Assembly: GCF_036325985.1 (NCBI RefSeq)
Contig: NZ_JAUHLI010000003.1
Coordinates: 186,001 to 250,000, forward strand
Origin: Alkalimonas cellulosilytica
GTDB taxonomy: Bacteria; Pseudomonadota; Gammaproteobacteria; Enterobacterales; Alteromonadaceae
Direction: 5' to 3'
Length of the DNA: 64,000 bases
Both the position numbers and the translations under genes were made by a program. The notes beneath the pieces were generated by a model. That model was not told the DNA's origin and searched no databases. It worked only from the letters and a program-made list of their open reading frames with translations. Of the stretch, positions 1-7,949 are shown in pieces (position 1 is the stretch's first letter; each line of letters starts with the position of its first letter).

Positions 1-286
1 CATCACGGCACACTTTTGGGATCTCAATAGGCTCAGGGACAGGATCCACTAAAGGAAGTTCCAATAAGTAACCATCAGGTAAGATGGCATCCAGGGAATT
101 CACTGCAAACTGACCAAAACGTAGCTTATTCTGATCAATGTCAAGTGCTGCAAGTCCCCAACCGTGAGCAGAGAGCAATTCACAGCTGCGCTGCAGCCGG
201 TGGTTTAAATAACGCTCTTGTTGTTGAAAGTGTTGTGGGCGTAAAAAAATCCCTTCCAACCAGGCAACACGATTTAACTGACTCAT
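1..286 (-). CDS. tssK: Type VI secretion baseplate protein TssK (N-terminal part, runs off the window)
   Basis: Only the first 95 codons are present; the rest lies before base 1. The translation begins MSQLNRVAWLEGIFLRPQHF, which is the hallmark opening of TssK (W-x-EG-hydrophobic-L-x-PQHFQQ). TssK is the trimeric baseplate component that links the T6SS tail to the TssJLM membrane complex. The ATG at 286 is preceded by an AGGA ribosome site about 6 bases upstream, and the gene follows tssJ after 22 bases, as in many T6SS operons (fha-tssJ-tssK). Further T6SS genes are expected outside the window on the same strand. Confidence 0.93.
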   Translation of the reverse strand, partial: MSQLNRVAWLEGIFLRPQHFQQQERYLNHRLQRSCELLSAHGWGLAALDIDQNKLRFGQFAVNSLDAILPDGYLLELPLVDPVPEPIEIPKVCRD

Positions 287-308
287 AAAGATTTCCTACT
301 CCTTGCTT

Positions 309-794
309 TCAGCGTTGCCGTCTGGCTGTGTCATGCTCTCGGATATACACCGCAAGTGACTCGATATAGACATATTGGTTGTCGTAGCCGGTAGGTTTTA
401 CATCAACCACAGCGCGCCACCGGGCATTTTCAATATCCCGATACGCAACAATGACACCGACAGCTTTAGTTGCCGGGTGCAACTCCATCCTGGATTGACT
501 TTGCTGACCCGGTTCAAACACAAACTCATCTTTTTTGAGTAAGTCCGTTCTTAGCACCGCCGAAGGGTCATCGTACAAAGCAAAAAAATCCTGGTTCTCA
601 AAAATTGTTTTGGAGGCAAGTTCAAAGACTTTTACTATCACGGGAGAAGGCCGGTCATTCTGATCCGGATTCAAATCAGCTGCCACTCTGAAGTGCAGTG
701 TGGTGGATGGAGGAAAGGTAGAATACATCACTTGGCATGAAGACAAGAAAAACAGTGATATCACTACTGCAATGCCATGACTTAAAACTTTCAT
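309..794 (-). CDS. tssJ: Type VI secretion outer-membrane lipoprotein TssJ
   Basis: 161 aa. A hydrophobic signal segment ends in a lipobox LSSC with the lipidated Cys at residue 20. The mature part has the TssJ/SciN/VasD pattern: a beta-rich domain with PVIVKVFEL early, a central DFFALYDDP segment and AVGVIVAYRDIENARWR near the end. TssJ anchors the TssLM trans-envelope channel to the outer membrane. It lies between tagH (18 bases upstream) and tssK (22 bases downstream), all on the minus strand and probably one transcript. Identification rests on motif pattern, length and context, which agree well. Confidence 0.92.
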   Translation of the reverse strand: MKVLSHGIAVVISLFFLSSCQVMYSTFPPSTTLHFRVAADLNPDQNDRPSPVIVKVFELASKTIFENQDFFALYDDPSAVLRTDLLKKDEFVFEPGQQSQSRMELHPATKAVGVIVAYRDIENARWRAVVDVKPTGYDNQYVYIESLAVYIREHDTARRQR

Positions 795-812
795 AGACAG
801 ATCCTTTATGGG

Positions 813-2069
813 TTATTCAACGGATTTGATTGATTGTTCGTAGGCATCAATAAAGTCATCACTGAAACCTCTTTGCGTGTTTTTGGCCAATTGTTCAGTT
901 AATTCTTGATGATACAGCTCATAAATTGCCCAGTGCCGAGCTTTTGCATGCACGCTGCTTAGTTTATCCAGCACGCCACTCCCTACATCTTTGCGGCGAA
1001 TCGACTCAGGGGATATTCTGGACAACATGGCTTGCATCGCTGCTCGACTGGCATCCAGCAAAGCCACTTCATGTTTACTCATGTCCTGAAAGGCTGAGTG
1101 AACGGCCTGTTTGGGGGTTAAGAAACCCGTGTTGCTGCTGGCAAATAAAGTGTGAAATACATCCTCAAAGCTGGCAGAAAACTTAAGTGGGTTGTTTTCC
1201 CGGGCTTGAAAGGTTGTTTGATTGACCCGTAAGGTGTTTTTGACTTTTGAGCGGGCTCGCATCATAGCCATTAACCCATCAAGCGAAGCACGCAATGCTT
1301 CACCTAATAGTTGCCAGCTTTGTTCCGATTGGTTCAACAACTTCATTTGTTCTGGTGTTAATTGCAACCCCTGCAAAAATGCCTGGATTTTTTTCTGCTC
1401 CGAAATACTGAAGGCATCATCCGCCTTTGGCATACCAGCCGCTGCCACATCCATTGGGATAGTTACGGCCGAAAAGGCATCATCAGCGCTCTGTTCACTC
1501 GAGCTCGGCTGCTGGCCGATGTCATTGGACCAATCATCTGGTATGAGTGGTTGTACATGAAAAAAATCGTCCAGTTGCGAGTCAACAGCATCGTGGGAAC
1601 CAGGTGAAACAAGTGGATCAGCTTCCGACATCATCACACCATGGAAATCTGTTCGGGAAGAAACAACAGAGAGAGGCTCACCAACAGCGGCAACCTCGTC
1701 ATGCCAGACATGCCCCGGAGCAGCCGTACTGCCTATGGTCTGACGCAGCTCAATGCCACTCACCTGCAGTTCATAGTCACCCAGCAGCAAGGTGTCGCCC
1801 TGTTTTAAATAGCGTCGATTCCCTTTGCCAATCAGATCGGATGAATTGTTAATGAAAAGCCCATTGGTAGAAAGATCTTCAATGTAAAAACCTTGACCAT
1901 CCGATCCGACAGTGGCGTGCAGACCTGAAACAATTCGCTCCGGATCTGCCAGCTGCCAACTGGCTTGCTCTGAACGACCGATGGAGCCCCCGCTAGCTTC
2001 AAAACGCATCACGGTCTTCAAACGGGGTGATAAACGGTGATAGCTGACAACAGAAAGTTCAAGCCACAT
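813..2069 (-). CDS. tagH: T6SS-associated FHA-domain protein (TagH/Fha type)
   Basis: 418 aa. An N-terminal forkhead-associated domain spans about residues 26-105, with the phosphothreonine-binding signatures GRS (31-33), SGLHA (48-52) and STNGLFIN (67-74). A low-complexity, Ser/Asp-rich linker follows (about 120-225). The C-terminal 190 residues form the helical domain typical of T6SS FHA proteins, with NPLKFSASFEDVFHTLF and GFLTPKQAVHSAFQDMSKHEVALL as its recognisable core. In Pseudomonas aeruginosa Fha1 is the phosphorylation target of PpkA; here a ppkA-like kinase gene lies divergently at 2763. First gene of the minus-strand tagH-tssJ-tssK run. Confidence 0.9.
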   Translation of the reverse strand: MWLELSVVSYHRLSPRLKTVMRFEASGGSIGRSEQASWQLADPERIVSGLHATVGSDGQGFYIEDLSTNGLFINNSSDLIGKGNRRYLKQGDTLLLGDYELQVSGIELRQTIGSTAAPGHVWHDEVAAVGEPLSVVSSRTDFHGVMMSEADPLVSPGSHDAVDSQLDDFFHVQPLIPDDWSNDIGQQPSSSEQSADDAFSAVTIPMDVAAAGMPKADDAFSISEQKKIQAFLQGLQLTPEQMKLLNQSEQSWQLLGEALRASLDGLMAMMRARSKVKNTLRVNQTTFQARENNPLKFSASFEDVFHTLFASSNTGFLTPKQAVHSAFQDMSKHEVALLDASRAAMQAMLSRISPESIRRKDVGSGVLDKLSSVHAKARHWAIYELYHQELTEQLAKNTQRGFSDDFIDAYEQSIKSVE

Positions 2070-2231
2070 TCTGATTACCTCTTCCTTAAATGATCAGCCT
2101 CCCATTCGGAAGGTTGCAGACTTGTGCACTGTTAAAAAAACCGAGTAATGATAGCCATGAGTCGCATGAAGATCAACAATAAAGTTAACTTAAATTTAAT
2201 TAATAAACTCTTACATTAGCAAAAAATGCTA

Positions 2232-2573
2232 TCAATCTGAAACTTCATGCCCATCTCTGACTTTAAACACGCGAAGTTCACCTGAAGAGACAATTTCAGC
2301 TACAGATTTTAACAGTTGCTCTGGAGCTGCTATTTTTTGGGGGGCTGCACCCATGTGCGCATAACGGTAAAGATCAAGCAGTATTTGCTGACGTGCAATA
2401 ACAGGCTCTATTTGCCGCAAAAAATACTCAGCTTGCAGCGGGCAATGCATTACACACTCAGAGTCTGCAAGATCATAAGATGTAAGAAGATCTCTGCTAA
2501 TCAAGTAGCAGTTTTGCCATACATCACTCACGTAAATACCAGTGTAATGTGTAGGTGCTTGAATAGCAGTCAT
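2232..2573 (-). CDS. Uncharacterised 113-aa protein within the T6SS locus
   Basis: I do not recognise this family. The ATG at 2573 has a GAGG ribosome site 5 bases upstream, so the gene looks real. The protein is soluble, with no signal peptide or membrane segment. It has three Cys residues in its first 45 residues (NCYL, ECVMHC), a helical middle (QIEPVIARQQILLDLYRYA) and a C-terminal segment ending LRVFKVRDGHEVSD. It sits between tagH and the divergent kinase gene in an A+T-rich stretch, unlike the surrounding T6SS genes. Possible roles are a T6SS accessory factor or a small regulator; nothing in the sequence decides this. Confidence 0.65.
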   Translation of the reverse strand: MTAIQAPTHYTGIYVSDVWQNCYLISRDLLTSYDLADSECVMHCPLQAEYFLRQIEPVIARQQILLDLYRYAHMGAAPQKIAAPEQLLKSVAEIVSSGELRVFKVRDGHEVSD

Positions 2574-2762
2574 AAGAGCCTCATGAAAACAGAAACAGTC
2601 AATGGCTGTCAGCCCGACTAAAACAATAGTTTAGGATCTCTCGATCGCACTTTGCTTAATAATAACAAATTTACTTTATCGTGAACAATTGATTGAATGT
2701 AGATAATTAAGTAAAATTTATGGTTAGTTCTGTTTTGAAACGACGTAGCTTTACCACAAGGA

Positions 2763-4838
2763 ATGAATACAACCATGACGAGTACAACTCATGAGCAAGA
2801 TTTAAACGATGTAGATCAATCTGTTAGCCCTGATCTTACATCCAACCTGACTGATAGCTCTACCCATGGTTCGCAAGGAAGCAGTGCAGATAGAACCCAA
2901 TTGCTCACAACAGCGACAAAAGAAATCACCACAGCTGCCAGCTCCCACCTTAAAGTCGGCAGTATGCTGCAGCAACGCTATCAAATCGAGAAGTTGATTG
3001 GCTCTGGCGGTATCAGTCATATTTACCGGGCACGGGATACATTCCTGGAACAAGCAGGCATTGCTGAGCCATTTGTCGCAATCAAGGTATTGCAAAAACA
3101 GTTTGTCGATCAGCCAGAAGCGCTGCAGCTGTTGTTGCAAGAAGCCCGGAAAACACAACAGCTCGCTCACCCCAATATTATTCGCTTATTTGATGTCAGT
3201 TCAGACGAAGGGCATTTCTTTCTGGTGATGGAATATCTGGATGGTGAAACCCTAGAGCAAGTGATCAACCGCTATAAACCTAATGGATTGCCCTATAAAT
3301 TTGCACAGAAGCTACTAGAGCAAATTGCCGATGGCCTCGCATACGCTCACCAGCAAGGGATAGTGCATGCAGATTTAAAGCCAGCCAATATTATGCTGGA
3401 TCGAAACGGCCATGTGAAACTGCTGGATTTTGGGGTCGCCCAGAAGTTACAACAAAATGTAGATATCTATGCGGCTCAAGAGCAATCACAGGCGACACCG
3501 GTCAGTGGCTTTACACCAGCCTATGCCAGTGCAGAGCTATTGGCTGGCCATGCACCGACACCATCGGATGATGTGTATTCTTTTGCGTGTCTGGCTTACG
3601 AGCTGTTAACCAGCAAACACCCATTTCACCGTTTGCCTGCCGATAAAGCCCAGCGTGAGCAGAAAAAAGCCAGTAAGCCGGCCCATTTAAATTTCTTACA
3701 ATGGGCAGCCTTTCGCCGTGCATTGATGTTTGATGGCAATAAACGGACCGCTTCAGTGGGCCAATTAATGCGTCAGTTAAATCGTCCGGTATGGCCGGTA
3801 TTTTTGACAACTGCCGCAGGCATTATGATGCTGACCGCAGGCATTTCTTATGTTCAGGGACAGCAAGGTTCATTGCAAGAGTTACAACAAGCTTTAGCCG
3901 CACATCAAGCGACTTTGTCGTATCAAGCCAACCTGGTACAACTTCAACCGACAGAAGTCCTTGAAGAGCTGGAAAAGCTCACTGATCACAACCCAATTAT
4001 TTCGTCCGGTCTGCTCAACTTTCACGCCTCAACCATGCTGAGCTATTTTGAGCAACAAATAGACACCTTATTAAGTGACCGGTCAGAGCGCTATCCAAAT
4101 TACATTGAAATTGAACATTTAACCGAACAAGCAGGCCAACTTTATCCGGACTCTCACCAATTAGCAGCGGTTCGCAATCGGGTTGCCCGTAGTAAACAAA
4201 GCGCCATTGAGGTACTGCAAAACCAACTCACAACCATGTTAGTGGCACAAAATTACAGCCGGGATCCTGAGGCAACGAACCCATACCAGGTACTGGCAGA
4301 CTTAAAGCGGATTGACCCAAGCTACCAGCCGCAGCCAAATGAAGAAGCCGTGCAACTTTTTGTTCAGGATTTCGAGTTGGCGATGTATGAACATAATGCG
4401 GCAAAACTGCAGCAATTGCTCAGCATTGGGCAAGCAGCATTTTTCGCTGTAGAGCAGGCTCAACCACTGATTGAGCAAGGTCTGCATATGCAATCAGCGA
4501 TCGATGCCATGGCTTATTACCAAAAGCAGCATGAGCAAGGCAGTGAGCCTGAATTTCCATATGCTGCCGCAGAAGTATTTTATCAGTATCGCTTTCGTGC
4601 ATTAAGCAGCGCACTGGAACAAAGCGAAGAAACAGCGGAAGTGGATGCAATCTACGATCAATGGCAGCAGTATGCGGCCATTTGGCCGAATGATTTTGAA
4701 CTAAACATTCGCTTACGGCGGCAATTAGCCGATAAATACCTGACACTCTCGGGCGAACTACTTAAAACACACCAGGTACGTAATGCAGAGCGCCTGATGC
4801 GGCGGGCGAATGAATTGATGGTCAGTGTCAGTGGCTAG
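2763..4838 (+). CDS. ppkA: Membrane-anchored Ser/Thr protein kinase, PpkA-like, T6SS-associated
   Basis: 691 aa. After a Ser/Thr-rich N-terminal tail of about 70 residues comes a Hanks-type kinase domain (about 73-335): glycine loop GSGGIS (80-85), VAIK lysine 108, catalytic loop HADLKPAN (202-209), DFG at 222-224. One transmembrane segment lies at about 343-363, followed by a roughly 325-residue, largely helical periplasmic region. The ATG has an AAGGA ribosome site a few bases upstream. It is divergent from the FHA gene at 813-2069, matching the kinase/FHA threonine-phosphorylation pathway that triggers T6SS assembly in Pseudomonas. The C-terminal region shows no von Willebrand A motif, unlike P. 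aeruginosa PpkA, so the input signal may differ. Confidence 0.88.
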   Translation: MNTTMTSTTHEQDLNDVDQSVSPDLTSNLTDSSTHGSQGSSADRTQLLTTATKEITTAASSHLKVGSMLQQRYQIEKLIGSGGISHIYRARDTFLEQAGIAEPFVAIKVLQKQFVDQPEALQLLLQEARKTQQLAHPNIIRLFDVSSDEGHFFLVMEYLDGETLEQVINRYKPNGLPYKFAQKLLEQIADGLAYAHQQGIVHADLKPANIMLDRNGHVKLLDFGVAQKLQQNVDIYAAQEQSQATPVSGFTPAYASAELLAGHAPTPSDDVYSFACLAYELLTSKHPFHRLPADKAQREQKKASKPAHLNFLQWAAFRRALMFDGNKRTASVGQLMRQLNRPVWPVFLTTAAGIMMLTAGISYVQGQQGSLQELQQALAAHQATLSYQANLVQLQPTEVLEELEKLTDHNPIISSGLLNFHASTMLSYFEQQIDTLLSDRSERYPNYIEIEHLTEQAGQLYPDSHQLAAVRNRVARSKQSAIEVLQNQLTTMLVAQNYSRDPEATNPYQVLADLKRIDPSYQPQPNEEAVQLFVQDFELAMYEHNAAKLQQLLSIGQAAFFAVEQAQPLIEQGLHMQSAIDAMAYYQKQHEQGSEPEFPYAAAEVFYQYRFRALSSALEQSEETAEVDAIYDQWQQYAAIWPNDFELNIRLRRQLADKYLTLSGELLKTHQVRNAERLMRRANELMVSVSG

Positions 4839-4848
4839 ATCAAGCAGA

Positions 4849-4877
4849 CGGCAACAACTCAACTTGAGTTGTTGCCG
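4849..4877. terminator. Inverted repeat between convergent kinase and OmpA genes
   Basis: Two perfect 14-base arms (CGGCAACAACTCAA and its complement) separated by one base lie in the 50-base gap between the stop codons of two convergent genes. In RNA the innermost pairs would open to form a loop. The position and strength suggest a bidirectional terminator, although neither flank has a clear T tract. Confidence 0.65.
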
Positions 4878-4888
4878 CGTTGTAGCTA

Positions 4889-5428
4889 TTAAAGATAAAC
4901 CAGAATTTCAATGCGACGATTCTGTGCCTGACCAGCGGCAGAGTTATTATCAGCGATTGGCTCATCCGGTCCTTTACCATGGTACCCCAGCTTATCGGAC
5001 TGAAGGCCCAAACCAAGCAGGTATTCAGTGACCACTTTTGCTCTTTCACGGGAAAGTTGCAGATTGTAGTCATAATTACCGCGATTATCGGTATGCCCCA
5101 ATACCTCTAGTGCCTGGTAATCAATTTGATGCAGCGCATTGCTCAATGTTTCCAGAGCTTGCTTTTGCTCTGCTGTGATGTCTCTGGCAGCAAACTCAAA
5201 GCTGGTCACACCTGGGAAAGTGATCTTGAATTGCTCTGAGCTAAGCTCCTGCAATGAAATATGCTGGAAGCCATTCAGATGTTCATTCAGCACCAAACCC
5301 GGGCTTTGTGCATAGACAGAGCTGGTATTTTGCTCCGAGGTATTGGTACTGCTTTGCATATTGGCTGCACAACCACTAAGAGCCACAGCACAAGCAACCG
5401 AAAGCGCAACACGTCCAAATGTAATCAT
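4889..5428 (-). CDS. OmpA-family outer-membrane lipoprotein
   Basis: 179 aa. The signal peptide ends in a lipobox LSGC with Cys 20, so the protein is a lipoprotein. Residues about 75-179 form an OmpA C-terminal peptidoglycan-binding domain with the diagnostic GHTDNRGNYDYNLQLSRERA and a closing NRRIEILV. The 55 residues between are a flexible spacer. Such proteins tether the outer membrane to the wall. Its convergent position next to the T6SS kinase could mean a T6SS accessory role (some T6SS loci encode TagL- or OmpA-like wall anchors), but a general Pal/OmpA-like function is equally possible. Confidence 0.85.
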   Translation of the reverse strand: MITFGRVALSVACAVALSGCAANMQSSTNTSEQNTSSVYAQSPGLVLNEHLNGFQHISLQELSSEQFKITFPGVTSFEFAARDITAEQKQALETLSNALHQIDYQALEVLGHTDNRGNYDYNLQLSRERAKVVTEYLLGLGLQSDKLGYHGKGPDEPIADNNSAAGQAQNRRIEILVYL

Positions 5429-5646
5429 AAAAACACTCCTGTAAATTTAGGTTCAAATATTTTGCGGAATATATACATTATTGTGCCTGATTTCAATCTT
5501 TGTCTGCGCTGTTATCGCACGCTGGCTTGCAATAGCATCAGGATTACCACAAGATAATTCCTTGCAAGACCTTGAATGCGCCGACTGTTCAGACATGAGC
5601 CGACAACTTCATGGCAGGTGGTGGCTTCATTAGAGAGAATCTACTT

Positions 5647-7392
5647 ATGCAAACCCTTCGATCTGGTCTATTTTTGAGCAGTTTCGCCGCAGCCTTGACA
5701 TGGATGTCCGTTGTCGCTGCTGAGCAGCCTGCTGGCTATGCCGCCGTTGCCAGCCCGGATGCCTATGGCGCCATAACTGCACAGCAGATTTTGCAGCAAG
5801 GCGGCAATGCGGTAGATGCCGCCGTTGCCACCGCCTTTAGTTTGGCCGTGACTTACCCGGAAGCCGGTAATCTCGGTGGCGGCGGCTTTATGGTGATTTG
5901 GTTTGAAGGCGAGCCGTATTATCTTGATTACCGGGAAACAGCGCCATTAGCATCGTACCGGGATATGTACCTCGATGATGACCGCCAGGTGATTGATAAT
6001 CTGAGTTTGATTGGGCATTTAGCATCCGGTGTGCCAGGCACCGTGATGGGCATGTGGCAGGCGCATCAGCGCTTTGGCTCCCTGCCATGGTCTGTGTTGG
6101 TGCAACCGGCCATTGAGTTGGCTGAGCAGGGTTTTAAGGTGCCAGAGACTTTGCAGCAATACGGTGGCAGTGCGCTTGAGCGCTACCGGGGCAAAACCAA
6201 TTTTGCCGATTACTTTGCCAACATGGCCCCAGGTGAGTTATTTCAGCAACCAGAGCTGGCGGCGACTTTACGTCGTATCGCGGCACAGGGTGCTGCCGAT
6301 TTTTACCAGGGGAAAACGGCTGAGCTAGTCGTGGCAGAAATGCAGCGCGGTGGCGGTTTGATAAGTTTAGAGGATCTGGCCAGTTATCAGGCCCTCTGGC
6401 GCGAGCCACTCATTTTCCCCTGGCGCGATTACCAGCTAATTACGGTGACACCACCAAGCTCAGGCGGTATTGCGCTCAGTCAGTTGCTAAGTTTAAAGCA
6501 GCATCGCCAGCACGATTTTGCAGGTGTCAGCCATAACTCGGCGCAGTATGTGCATTTACTGGCCGAGATTTCCAAGCGGGTCTTTGCCGACAGGGCCGAT
6601 TACCTGGGTGATCCGGCGTTTACCAAGGTACCGCAGCAACAGTTGCTGACTGACGATTACCTGGCGCGTCGGGCCCGGGAAATTAACCCGGACGCCATCT
6701 CAGCCACAGAGCACGTCAAACCCGGCTTGGAATCCCCACAAACCACGCATTTTTCCATTGTCGATCATGCCGGCAATGCGGTGGCCAATACCTATACTTT
6801 GAATCTGGATTTTGGCAGTGGTGTGGTGGTGACAGGTGCTGGATTTTTAATGAATAACGAAATGGATGACTTTGCCATCAAGCCAGGGGTTCCCAATGCC
6901 TTTGGGGTGGTAGGTGGCAATGCCAACGCCATCGAACCGGGTAAGCGGATGCTGTCCTCGATGACACCCAGCTTGTTGGTGCAGGAAAACGAGGTACGGC
7001 TGGTGCTGGGTACCCCCGGCGGCTCCACCATCTTTACCTCGGTCTTTCAGGTGATCAATAACCTGTATGATTTCGGTATGTCACTCGAAGATGCCGTGGC
7101 AGCACCGCGTTTTCACCATCAGTTACTGCCCAAAGATCAGATTGCCATCGAGCCGTATCAGCCTCTGAGCGAGCAGGTTCAACAGCAGCTTACTGCTATG
7201 GGCTACCGTATCCATCTGCAGCGCTGGAGCCTGGGGGATATCCAGGCCATTCAGCGCACAGCACAGGGCACTACTGCGGTCGCCGATCCCAGGGGACGCG
7301 GCCTGGCACTGGTGATTGAGCCAACACAGCAGGAAGCTAAGCCCTCTCAGGCAGATCCAGTCACCACATCGGTGGTTGGTAGTACAATGTAA
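5647..7392 (+). CDS. ggt: Gamma-glutamyltransferase (periplasmic proenzyme)
   Basis: 581 aa from the ATG at 5647, chosen because it directly precedes a typical signal peptide ending near SVVAA; the in-frame ATG at 5611 would put a charged 12-residue tail before it. The enzyme transfers or hydrolyses the gamma-glutamyl group of glutathione and related peptides. It is made as one chain that cleaves itself: the new N-terminal Thr, the nucleophile, is the first Thr of QTTHFSIVDHAGNAV (residue 366). Large-subunit motifs GGNAVDAAVATAF and the glycine-rich GNLGGGGFMV, and small-subunit LSSMTPSL and GTPGGSTI are present. Full length and apparently intact. Its 3' end overlaps the convergent DUF1543 gene by 46 bases. 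Confidence 0.95.
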   Translation: MQTLRSGLFLSSFAAALTWMSVVAAEQPAGYAAVASPDAYGAITAQQILQQGGNAVDAAVATAFSLAVTYPEAGNLGGGGFMVIWFEGEPYYLDYRETAPLASYRDMYLDDDRQVIDNLSLIGHLASGVPGTVMGMWQAHQRFGSLPWSVLVQPAIELAEQGFKVPETLQQYGGSALERYRGKTNFADYFANMAPGELFQQPELAATLRRIAAQGAADFYQGKTAELVVAEMQRGGGLISLEDLASYQALWREPLIFPWRDYQLITVTPPSSGGIALSQLLSLKQHRQHDFAGVSHNSAQYVHLLAEISKRVFADRADYLGDPAFTKVPQQQLLTDDYLARRAREINPDAISATEHVKPGLESPQTTHFSIVDHAGNAVANTYTLNLDFGSGVVVTGAGFLMNNEMDDFAIKPGVPNAFGVVGGNANAIEPGKRMLSSMTPSLLVQENEVRLVLGTPGGSTIFTSVFQVINNLYDFGMSLEDAVAAPRFHHQLLPKDQIAIEPYQPLSEQVQQQLTAMGYRIHLQRWSLGDIQAIQRTAQGTTAVADPRGRGLALVIEPTQQEAKPSQADPVTTSVVGSTM

Positions 7393-7871
7393 ACATTTTC
7401 GAACATCAGATCATCAGGCTGGCTGGTCGGAATGAGCTGCACAAAGTAGTCTCCCACCTGATTGACTGGCAGGCATTGATCGACAGCAAAAACATGGTCG
7501 GTATGCGGCTTGTCCCAGCTCGCCAATTGCCGGGCTTTGGCTTTTTGCTTGGCGTCGGCCCGGTCTTTGGCAACCACCAGCAGATAACGGTGATCTTCGC
7601 CAAAGACAGCCTCGTGATAGCCACCCAGATTTAAAAAGAACAACTTGTATTCTTGCTGCACCGGTTCTTGCACCAGCTGCAGCTGAAATCCATCCACCGT
7701 CCGTGCCCGCATCCAGGCATCCATGTGCAGTCCTTTAGGCTCGGCAAACCATAGCTGACGAAGCTGCGGATAAGTCTGCTCCAAGGTTTCGCCTGCCACA
7801 AAAACCACATCATGCAACTCGGTATTGGCTCGTGGATGCGAGCCTCCGAGCATCACCATAAATAAATCCAC
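7347..7871 (-). CDS. DUF1543 domain protein
   Basis: 174 aa, cytoplasmic by appearance (no signal peptide). The protein consists of two similar halves. The first begins LFMVMLGGSHPRANTELHD and the second LFFLNLGGYHEAVFGEDH, each followed by a helical stretch and a beta segment (FQLQLV, YFVQLIP). This LGG-x-H layout is that of DUF1543 proteins, whose function is unknown. The last 46 bases overlap the convergent end of ggt. Family assignment is from memory of the motif and not from a search. Confidence 0.75.
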   Translation of the reverse strand: MDLFMVMLGGSHPRANTELHDVVFVAGETLEQTYPQLRQLWFAEPKGLHMDAWMRARTVDGFQLQLVQEPVQQEYKLFFLNLGGYHEAVFGEDHRYLLVVAKDRADAKQKAKARQLASWDKPHTDHVFAVDQCLPVNQVGDYFVQLIPTSQPDDLMFENVYIVLPTTDVVTGSA

Positions 7872-7949
7872 ACCACAGTCCTCTGTTCTTTTTGCGGCAG
7901 TATAGCCAGTTAAGCATGTACTGCCAATTGCAGAGACCTATGGCGGGGA

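Noticed and set aside
2640..2760. Possible sigma-54 promoter before the T6SS kinase
   Set aside because: No GG-N10-GC spacing with TGGCAC/TTGC could be found; the similarity is superficial.
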